Both the position numbers and the translations under genes were made by a program. 49,060 nt of DNA, taken from contig NCCO01000028.1 of NCBI GenBank assembly GCA_002279705.1, forward strand, positions 1 through 49,060. Reading direction: 5' to 3'. How positions within the stretch are numbered: the first letter of the stretch is position 1; each line of letters begins with the position of its first letter. Positions 42,835 to 49,060 of the stretch are shown piece by piece. The notes below the pieces were generated by a model. The model ran no database searches. It was not told the DNA's origin and was given only the letters and a program-made list of their open reading frames with translations. This DNA comes from Allobosea sp. 12-68-7 (lineage in GTDB: Bacteria > Pseudomonadota > Alphaproteobacteria > Rhizobiales > Beijerinckiaceae).

Positions 42835-43708
42835 ACGCATGTCGCCTGAGCCAGCCGCCGCCACGCCCGCAAAGCCGCCGCACAAGCCGATGCCGCTGCA
42901 GCTCAAGGCCGGGCTCGCCATCACCGGCACCATCCTGCTGCTCGGGCTGCTGGCGCCGTGGATCGCGCCCCACCCCTGGGACACGATCTCGATGCGCACG
43001 CGCTTCCTGGCGCCGAACGCGACCTATTGGCTCGGCACCGACGAGTATGGCCGCGACGTGCTCAGCCGCCTGCTGATGGGGGCGCGGCTCTCGATCGGCA
43101 TGGGCGTGGCGGCGACCCTGTTCAGCCTCGCTATCGGCGTGCCGATGGGGTTGGCGGCCGGCTATTTCCGCGGCTGGGTCGACGAGGCGCTGATGCGGCT
43201 GGCCGATGTGCTGATGGCGATCCCGCCGATCATGCTCGGCCTGCTCGTGCTGGCGGTGACGCCGCCGGCGCTGTGGAAGACCGCGCTCGCCGTCGGCTTC
43301 GTCTACATCCCGCCGATCGCGCGGCTGGCGCGGAGCGTGACGCTGACGCTGGCCAATGAGGAGTTCGTACAGGCCGCCAAGGCGCGGGCCGAGAGCACGT
43401 CCTACATCCTGTTTCGCGAGATCCTGCCCAATGCCTGGCCGCCACTGATCGTCGAGGCCAGCCTGCGCGTGACCTATGCGATCCTGCTCGGCTCGGCCCT
43501 GTCCTTCCTCGGGCTCGGCGCCCAGCCGCCCAGTTCCGACTGGGGGCTGATGATCTCGGAGGCGCGCTCCTTCCTCGACCGTGCGCCCTGGATCGCGCTG
43601 GCTCCGGGGCTGGCCATGTGCCTGCTGGTGATCGGCATCAACCTGCTCGGCGACGGCGCCCGCGAGCGCCTCGATCCGCGCCTCAAGGCGCGGCTGGGGA
43701 AGGCCTGA
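42824..43708 (+). CDS. Dipeptide-type ABC permease (DppC-like)
   Basis: The protein (294 residues from the ATG at 42,824) has a Pro/Ala-rich cytoplasmic start and LKAGLAITGTILLLGLLAPW as first helix, followed by the DppC block YWLGTDEYGRDVLSRLLMGA. The EAA loop reads FVQAAKARAESTSYILFREI, and FLGLGAQPPSSDWGLMISEA is a family signature. A start at 42,839 is also possible. It ends exactly where the ATPase gene begins (1-base overlap). Confidence 0.93.
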   Translation: MSPERMSPEPAAATPAKPPHKPMPLQLKAGLAITGTILLLGLLAPWIAPHPWDTISMRTRFLAPNATYWLGTDEYGRDVLSRLLMGARLSIGMGVAATLFSLAIGVPMGLAAGYFRGWVDEALMRLADVLMAIPPIMLGLLVLAVTPPALWKTALAVGFVYIPPIARLARSVTLTLANEEFVQAAKARAESTSYILFREILPNAWPPLIVEASLRVTYAILLGSALSFLGLGAQPPSSDWGLMISEARSFLDRAPWIALAPGLAMCLLVIGINLLGDGARERLDPRLKARLGKA

Positions 43709-45534
43709 TGCTGATCATCGACGACCTGACCGTCCGCTACCGCACCGCCGGCGGCGAGATCGAGGCGCTGTCCTCGGTCAGCCTCCAGGCCCGCAGGGGC
43801 TCGACGCTGGCGCTCGTCGGCGAATCCGGTTCCGGCAAGAGCACGATCGCGCTGGCCGCCATGGGGCTCTTGCCGGCAGAGGCCTCGGTGCCCTCCGGCC
43901 GCATCCTGTTCGACGGCGCCGACATCCTGACGATGGGGGCGGAGGCGCGCCGGCAATTGCGCGGCTCGCGCATCGGGCTGGTCTTCCAGGACCCGTTCTC
44001 GGTGCTGAATCCCAGCTTGCGGATCGGCGACCAGGTCGGCGAAGGCCTCGTCCATCATCGCGGCTTCACGCCGGAGGCCGCCTTCGAGCGGGCCATCGCG
44101 CTGCTCGACGAGGTCGGCATCGTCAACCCCGAGGCCGTCGCGAAGGCCTATCCGCACGAACTCTCGGGCGGCATGCGGCAACGCGCTCTGATCGCCGGGG
44201 CGCTCGCCTCCGAGCCCGAGCTGCTGATCCTAGACGAGCCGACCACGGCGCTGGACGTCACCATCGAGGCGCAGATCCTCGACCTTCTCGAAGATCTGCG
44301 GGCCCGGCGCGGCCTGACGATGCTCTTCATCAGCCACAATCTCGGCGTCGTCAGGCGGATCGCCGACGAGGTCGCCGTGCTCTATGCCGGGCAGATCGTC
44401 GAGCAGGGCGCGACGGAGGATGTGCTGCAGCGGCCGGCCCATCCCTACAGCAAGGGGCTGCTCGCCGCGATCCCGCGGATCGGCCGCAAGACCGCGCGGC
44501 TCGCCGCCATTCCGGGCCGTTTGCCCGATCTGCGCCAGCCGCCGACGGGCTGCCGCTTCGCGCCGCGCTGCCCCTTCGCGACTTCCGCCGAGACGCTGCG
44601 GGAGACGCCCTGGCCGGTCCAGGCGGATGCCGACGTCGTCAAATCCCCCTCGCCCGCCACACAGGCGGCGACGGCCGAACCGGTCGTGGCCGTGGAGCAT
44701 CTCACCAAGAGCTTCGTGCTCGGCCGCGGCACGCTGCGTTTCGAGGGCTGGCGCCCGGTTCGCGACGCCACCCGCATCCGGCCGGTCGACGACATCTCGC
44801 TGACGATCGCGCCGGGCGAGGTCGTCGGGCTCGTCGGCGAATCCGGTTCGGGCAAGACGACGCTGGGGCGCACGATCCTGCGGCTGGTCGAAGCGGATTC
44901 CGGCGTCATCCGGATCGGCGGCGAGACCGTCTCCGGCAAGCCGCAGAGTGCGCTCAAGGTGATGCGGCGCACCGCGCAGATCGTCTTCCAGAACCCGGAT
45001 TCCTCGCTCAACCCGCGCAAGACCATCCGCGAGCTGCTGGGCCGGCCGATCGCCCGCTTCAGCCTCGCGCCGGCGGGGGAGATCCCCAGGCGCGTCGACG
45101 AACTGCTCGATCTGGTGCGCCTGCCGGTCCATTACGCCGACCGCTACCCGCACCAGATGAGCGGCGGCGAGAAGCAGCGCGTCGGTATCGCGCGGGCGCT
45201 GGCGACGCAGCCGCGCTTCATCGTCTGCGACGAGCCGGTCTCGGCGCTCGACGTCTCCGTGCAGGCGGCGATCGTCAACCTGCTGGCAGATCTGAAGGAC
45301 CGGCTCGGCGTCGCCTATCTCTTCATCTCGCACGACATCTCGGTCGTCGCCCATCTCGCCGACCGGGTGGCGGTGATGCATCACGGCAAGATCGTCGAGG
45401 TCGGACAGGCCGACGCGATCATGAGCGCGCCGAGCCACCCCTACACGATCAGGCTGCTCTCGGCGGTGCCGCGCGTCGACGGGCCACCGCATGTGCAGCC
45501 GAAGGCGGGCCGCGCGGCTGCGGTGCCGGCCTGA
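43708..45534 (+). CDS. Fused dual ATP-binding protein (DppD-DppF type)
   Basis: The 608-residue protein joins two complete ATPase modules that are separate genes in E. coli. The first has Walker A GESGSGKST (38-46), signature LSGGMRQR (152-159) and LLILDEPTTALD (about 172-183); the second has GESGSGKTT (377-385), MSGGEKQR and VCDEPVSALD. Between them lies the peptide-importer tail GCRFAPRCPF (281-290), which often carries metal-binding cysteines. All catalytic motifs are present in both halves. It energises the permeases encoded just upstream. Confidence 0.94.
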   Translation: MLIIDDLTVRYRTAGGEIEALSSVSLQARRGSTLALVGESGSGKSTIALAAMGLLPAEASVPSGRILFDGADILTMGAEARRQLRGSRIGLVFQDPFSVLNPSLRIGDQVGEGLVHHRGFTPEAAFERAIALLDEVGIVNPEAVAKAYPHELSGGMRQRALIAGALASEPELLILDEPTTALDVTIEAQILDLLEDLRARRGLTMLFISHNLGVVRRIADEVAVLYAGQIVEQGATEDVLQRPAHPYSKGLLAAIPRIGRKTARLAAIPGRLPDLRQPPTGCRFAPRCPFATSAETLRETPWPVQADADVVKSPSPATQAATAEPVVAVEHLTKSFVLGRGTLRFEGWRPVRDATRIRPVDDISLTIAPGEVVGLVGESGSGKTTLGRTILRLVEADSGVIRIGGETVSGKPQSALKVMRRTAQIVFQNPDSSLNPRKTIRELLGRPIARFSLAPAGEIPRRVDELLDLVRLPVHYADRYPHQMSGGEKQRVGIARALATQPRFIVCDEPVSALDVSVQAAIVNLLADLKDRLGVAYLFISHDISVVAHLADRVAVMHHGKIVEVGQADAIMSAPSHPYTIRLLSAVPRVDGPPHVQPKAGRAAAVPA

Positions 45535-45591
45535 GCGGCCCGGGTGCCCAGTGCCGGGGGGCCGGATGGCCACCGGACCGATGTCGGCCGC

Positions 45592-46509
45592 CTACTTACC
45601 CCAGCGCAGGGCGAGCGGATCGAGTTCGCGAGCGAGTTCGATCAGCCCCTCGCGGGTCTTGGGATGCAGCGACGTCAGCGGATGGCGCACGGCTTCCGAC
45701 TTGATGACACCGCCCTCCTTCATCACCGCCTTGGCCGAGCGCAGGCCGCATTGGCGGTTCTCGTAATTGATGATCGGCAGCACCCTCGCATAGAGGGCCG
45801 CCGCGTGCTTGCGGTCTCCCGCCGCGTGGGCGGCGAGGATCGGCTTGATCAGATCGGGGATCATGGCCGACGTCATCGTACCGGTCGCGCCGGCGTCGAG
45901 ATCGGCCATCAGGGTGATCGCCTCCTCGCCGTCGAAAGGACCGACGACCGCCTCGCCGCCGGCCTCGATCAGCGCGCGCAGCTTGTTGGCCGTGCCCGGC
46001 ACCTCGATCTTGAAGTAGCGGACGAGCGGCACCTCCTTCGCCAGCCGGACCATGAAGGGCACGGTGAGCGTGACGCCCGACAGCGGCGCATCCTGCAGGA
46101 TGATCGGAATGCCGCAGGCGTCTGCCACCTGCTTGAAGTGCTCGACCATGCCCTGCTCGTCGGCCTTCAGGAGCGCGCCATGATAGGGCGGCATCATCAT
46201 CAGCAGCTTGGCGCCGGCATCGGCGGCGGCCTTGGCGCGCTGGGCGGCGATCCGGGTCGAGAAATGCGAGGTGGTGACGATCACCGGCACGCGCCCGGCG
46301 ACCTGCTCCAGCGAGAGGTGCATCACCTGCTCGCGCTCGGCGTCGGTGAGCAGGAACTGCTCGGAGAAGTTCGCGAGAATGCAGATGCCGTCGACGCCCT
46401 GGTCGACCATCAGATCCATCACGCGGCGGTTGCCGTCGAGATCGAGGTCGCCATTGTCGTGGAAGATGGTGGGGGCGATCGGCAGGATGCCCTTGTAGGG
46501 TTCGGTCAT
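45592..46509 (-). CDS. DapA-family aldolase/dehydratase
   Basis: The 305-residue protein is a Schiff-base aldolase of the dihydrodipicolinate synthase family. It has the Tyr in MMPPYHG, the Schiff-base Lys in RYFKIE and a TIM-barrel layout. The usual GTTGE phosphate/carboxylate motif reads ANFSEQ (about residues 46-51), so it is not a true DapA; keto-acid aldolase or 2-keto-3-deoxy-sugar-acid dehydratase activity is more likely. It is 17 bp after tctA on the same strand, so its substrate is probably linked to a carboxylate taken up by a TctABC-type system. Confidence 0.88.
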   Translation of the reverse strand: MTEPYKGILPIAPTIFHDNGDLDLDGNRRVMDLMVDQGVDGICILANFSEQFLLTDAEREQVMHLSLEQVAGRVPVIVTTSHFSTRIAAQRAKAAADAGAKLLMMMPPYHGALLKADEQGMVEHFKQVADACGIPIILQDAPLSGVTLTVPFMVRLAKEVPLVRYFKIEVPGTANKLRALIEAGGEAVVGPFDGEEAITLMADLDAGATGTMTSAMIPDLIKPILAAHAAGDRKHAAALYARVLPIINYENRQCGLRSAKAVMKEGGVIKSEAVRHPLTSLHPKTREGLIELARELDPLALRWGK

Positions 46510-46526
46510 GGTGATGCCTCGTTGGG

Positions 46527-48041
46527 TCAGGCGGCAGGAGCCAGGGTTTTGCGGCCGAAGAGCCGACGCAGAAGGGAGCCGATCAGCGGCAGCAGCAGCA
46601 GGGCCAGCCCGATGCCCATCAGCGTCGAGACCAGCGCATTCGACCAGAAGATCGAGAGCGAGCCCTGGCTGAAGATCATCGACTGGCGGAAGGCGTCTTC
46701 GGCCTTGTCGCCGATGACCATGGCCAGGATCAGCGGCGCGATCGGATAGTCGAGCTTCTTGAAGACGTAGCCGACGATGCCGAAGGCGAGCGCGACCCAG
46801 ATGTCGAACTCCTTGCTGGCGACCGTATAGGCGCCGATGAAGCAGATCATCACGATCAGCGGGCCGACGATCGAGAACGGAATCCGCAGGATCGAGGCGA
46901 AGAGCGGGACCGTGGCCAGCACGACGACCACCGCGACGACGTTGCCGAGATACATCGAGGCGATCAGCCCCCAGACGAAGTCGGGGCGCTCGATGAAGAG
47001 CATCGGGCCGGGGTTGAGGCCCCAGATCATCAGGCCGCCCATCATGACCGCCGCGGTCGCCGAGCCCGGGATGCCGAGCGCCAGCATCGGCAGCATCGCC
47101 GCGGAGCCGGCGGCATGGTCGGCCGTCTCGGGCGCGATCACGCCCTCGGGCTCGCCCTTGCCGAATTTGCCAGGATTGCGCGAGGAGCGCTTGGCCATGG
47201 CGTAGCTCATGAAGGACGCCGCCGTCGGCCCGCCCGGCGTGATGCCCATCCAGATGCCGATGGCGCTCGAGCGCAGCAGGGCGACCCAGTAGCGCGGCAG
47301 CTTCGCCGCGGTCTGCAGGACATCGCGGACGCGAACCTTGGCGGCGACGCCCTCGAAGCGCAGCCCCTCCTCCATCGTCAGCAGCAGTTCGCCGATGCCG
47401 AACAGGCCGATCACCGCGATCAGGAAGGAGATGCCGCCGAGCAGGATGTCGAACTCATAGGTCAGGCGGATATTGCCGGAGACCGAATCCATGCCGACCG
47501 AGGCCAGCGCGAATCCGACGCCCATGGAAACGACCGCCTTGAAGGGCGAGGCGCCGCCGAGCCCGATGAAGCTCGCGAAGGTCATGAAATAGACCGCGAA
47601 GAACTCCGGAGACGAGAAGCGCAGCGCGAAGTTCGCGACCCAGCCGGAGAGCAGCGTGATCAGGATGACACCGGCCAGCGCCCCGATCCCGGCCGAGAGG
47701 AAGGCGAAGGAGAGGGCTTCCGTCGCCCTGCCCTGCTTGGCCATGGGGTGGCCGTCGAAGGTCGTCGCCACCGAAGAGGGTTCGCCGGGAATGTTGAACA
47801 GGATCGAGGTGGTCGAGCCGCCGAACAGCGCGCCCCAGTAGAGCGAGGTGAGCAGGATGATGGCCGAGACCGGGTCCATGGTGAAGGTCAGCGGCAGCAT
47901 CAGCGAGACGCCGTTGGGCGCGCCGAGCCCCGGCAGGACACCGACGAGGATGCCCAGCAGCACGCCCCCCATCATCAGCAGAACATGGTGGGTCGTGAGC
48001 GCGACCGAGAAGCCGTGCATCAGCGAGGCGATGTTGTCCAT
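46527..48041 (-). CDS. tctA: TctA-type large permease of a tripartite tricarboxylate transporter
   Basis: The 504-residue protein starts MDNIASLMHGFSVALTTHHV and carries the TctA blocks GVLLGILVGVLPGLGAPNGV, LYWGALFGGSTTSILFNIPG and LGIPGSATAAVMMGGLMIWG, with about eleven or twelve helices. TctA works with the small TctB and a periplasmic TctC binding protein to import carboxylates with a cation gradient. Here tctB is only a fragment and tctC is absent from the window, so the transporter is probably not functional as it stands. An in-frame upstream extension reads as Arg/Ser-rich and was rejected. Confidence 0.94.
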   Translation of the reverse strand: MDNIASLMHGFSVALTTHHVLLMMGGVLLGILVGVLPGLGAPNGVSLMLPLTFTMDPVSAIILLTSLYWGALFGGSTTSILFNIPGEPSSVATTFDGHPMAKQGRATEALSFAFLSAGIGALAGVILITLLSGWVANFALRFSSPEFFAVYFMTFASFIGLGGASPFKAVVSMGVGFALASVGMDSVSGNIRLTYEFDILLGGISFLIAVIGLFGIGELLLTMEEGLRFEGVAAKVRVRDVLQTAAKLPRYWVALLRSSAIGIWMGITPGGPTAASFMSYAMAKRSSRNPGKFGKGEPEGVIAPETADHAAGSAAMLPMLALGIPGSATAAVMMGGLMIWGLNPGPMLFIERPDFVWGLIASMYLGNVVAVVVVLATVPLFASILRIPFSIVGPLIVMICFIGAYTVASKEFDIWVALAFGIVGYVFKKLDYPIAPLILAMVIGDKAEDAFRQSMIFSQGSLSIFWSNALVSTLMGIGLALLLLPLIGSLLRRLFGRKTLAPAA

Positions 48042-48070
48042 GGCGGCGTCCTCGTTGGGAACGGCGGGCC

Positions 48071-48247
48071 TCAAAGCCCAAGCAGGCGCTCGACCGGGCC
48101 TTTCAGCAGGCCGATCTGGAAGAAGCGCTCGAACACGACATAGAACACGAACGCCGCGCCCAGCGCGCCGGCGACCGAGACCAGCCAGCCATAGCCGCCC
48201 TGGAAACGCATTGCGTAGACAAGGTAGGTGACGGTGGCGACGTACAT
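48071..48247 (-). pseudogene. C-terminal remnant of tctB
   Basis: The frame from the ATG at 48,247 encodes 58 residues, MYVATVTYLVYAMRFQGGYG to LLKGPVERLLGL, which resemble the last helices of TctB; full TctB proteins have about 150-180 residues. The frame stays open to 48,325, but that part (Gly/Pro/Cys) does not look like TctB. The N-terminal helices are missing, replaced by the end of an AI-2E-type gene. It lies 29 bp upstream of tctA, the usual tctB position. The break lies between about 48,247 and 48,322. Confidence 0.7.
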
Positions 48248-48292
48248 GCTGCAGGGCCAGGGCGGAGTCCCGCAGCCCGGCCAGTGACCGGC

Positions 48293-48313
48293 GCTCCCGC
48301 CGAGGGCGGGAGC
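48293..48313 (-). terminator. Hairpin at the 3' end of the AI-2E-type gene
   Basis: GCTCCCGCC (48293-48301) and GGCGGGAGC (48305-48313) pair perfectly around GAG, 8 bp past the stop codon. No T-tract follows, so it may be a Rho-assisted or stabilising 3' structure. It lies in the stretch that replaces the front of tctB. Confidence 0.5.
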
Positions 48314-48321
48314 AGCTTTCC

Positions 48322-49060
48322 TCACGTGCCCTCTTTGCCTGCCGACTCCTGCTCCCGGCGTTGCGCGCGTTCCTCAAGAAACACCTTCGCCATCGCCAGC
48401 ACCGAGTCGGCGAGGAACAGTCCCAATATCCCGAACAGCGTGCCGAACAGGATCTGCGCCGCGAGCACGAGTGCGGGCGGCAGATCGACCGCGCGCCGCG
48501 CGACCATCGGTACGATGAGATAGCCATCGATCATCTGCACCGCCAGATAGACGACGATCGCGTATATGCCGATCTCGGTGCCCGCCGAAAAGCCGACGAG
48601 GATGATCAGCGCGCCTGATATGATCGCGCCGATGTTGGGCAGAAACGCCAATATCCCGGTCAGCACCCCGAGCAGCGCCGCCATCGGCACGCCGCCGACG
48701 AGCAGCAGCAGCCAGGTGCCGACGCCCTCGACCGCCATGCCGAGCAGCCGCCCGGCCATCAGCCGCCGCAGCGCCGACCCCATCTTGTCGAGCAGCGACA
48801 GCGCCGCCTCACGCTTGCCAATGGGCAGCAGCCAGGCCGATCCACGCGCATAGGTGCCGGGTTCGGCGGCGAGGAAGATCGCGAGCACGAGCATCAGGAC
48901 CAGGCTGGAGAAGACGCCGATTGCCGATCCGACGGCCGCCGTCACGCGCCCGATCGATCCCATCAGCTGCTGCGCCGCCGACCGGAGATCCGACATGCCC
49001 AGATTGACGCCATGCGCTTCGAGCCAGGTGCTGACCCGGTCGACCTGGACCTGAACGAGG
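48322..49060 (-). CDS. AI-2E/PerM-family transporter (5' end off window)
   Basis: The frame is open from the right edge to a TGA at 48,322-48,324, giving about 245 residues of the C-terminal part of a PerM/AI-2E membrane protein. It reads ...VQVDRVSTWLEAHGVNLGMS, then LVLMLVLAIFLAAEPGTYAR, VPMAALLGVLTGILAFLPNI and MIDGYLIVPMVARRAVDLPP, the family's conserved end blocks, and a charged tail. Members export small molecules or Na+; the specific role is unknown. Codon use differs from the rest of the window: ATA for Ile appears at least four times (also TCA, GGA, TTT), hinting at transfer from another genome. Confidence 0.85.
   Translation of the reverse strand, partial: LVQVQVDRVSTWLEAHGVNLGMSDLRSAAQQLMGSIGRVTAAVGSAIGVFSSLVLMLVLAIFLAAEPGTYARGSAWLLPIGKREAALSLLDKMGSALRRLMAGRLLGMAVEGVGTWLLLLVGGVPMAALLGVLTGILAFLPNIGAIISGALIILVGFSAGTEIGIYAIVVYLAVQMIDGYLIVPMVARRAVDLPPALVLAAQILFGTLFGILGLFLADSVLAMAKVFLEERAQRREQESAGKEGT

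Noticed and set aside
45535-45591. Terminator between the convergent dual ATPase and DapA-like genes
   Set aside because: Several GC-rich short repeats occur, but no clear stem with a T-tract could be drawn.
48042-48527. N-terminal extension of TctA by about 160 residues
   Set aside because: It reads as Arg/Ser-rich sequence in a frame overlapping the tctB remnant and the AI-2E gene; TctA proteins begin near MDNIASL.

Overview
The window is GC-rich DNA from an alphaproteobacterium. Its gene content (azlC, clpS-clpA, kdsA, queF, tgt, a TadG-like protein, many ABC importers) and codon use suggest the Hyphomicrobiales, perhaps a Bosea-like genus; the genus is inference only. No rRNA, tRNA, CRISPR array, transposase or phage gene was found.

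Positions 1-16,500 are mostly core genome: a partial azlC, a small membrane protein, clpA and clpS (minus strand), kdsA overlapping an MFS transporter, a TadG-like von Willebrand protein, queF, eno, a DMT exporter, tgt between two unknown membrane proteins, an ArsC/Spx-like protein, a phosphoribosyltransferase and a glutathione transferase.

Positions 16,600-48,050 form a nearly continuous block for importing and hydrolysing small nitrogen compounds. It has two complete polyamine/opine-type ABC importers (17,662-21,414 and 27,903-32,073), a dipeptide-type ABC importer (40,299-45,534) and a TctA permease. The enzymes are three PuuE/allantoinase-like deacetylases, a NodB-type deacetylase, a hydantoin-racemase-like protein, two SsnA/AtzB-like amidohydrolases (one broken), an agmatinase-family ureohydrolase, an AllC/HyuC-like M20 amidase, a triple RidA fusion, a DUF1028 protein and a DapA-like aldolase. 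A GntR (FCD) and a LysR regulator sit inside the block.

Three near-perfect sigma-54 promoters (TGGCAC-N5-TTGCW) lie in front of the first importer operon, the second importer operon and lysR, each about 30-50 nt before the start codon after allowing for the usual transcription start. A fourth, weaker one precedes the RidA operon. Nitrogen-limitation control of a scavenging regulon for ureides, cyclic amides or guanidino compounds is the simplest reading; the actual substrates cannot be told from sequence.

Several enzymes lack residues expected for catalysis: one deacetylase has lost its first metal motif, the racemase lacks both cysteines, and Tgt lacks three of four zinc ligands. Eight cloverleaf-like palindromic repeats of about 80-127 bp occupy intergenic gaps, including five consecutive gaps of the second importer/hydrolase operon. 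At the right edge a tctB gene is reduced to its C-terminus next to an AI-2E-type gene rich in ATA codons, marking a rearrangement or transfer boundary.
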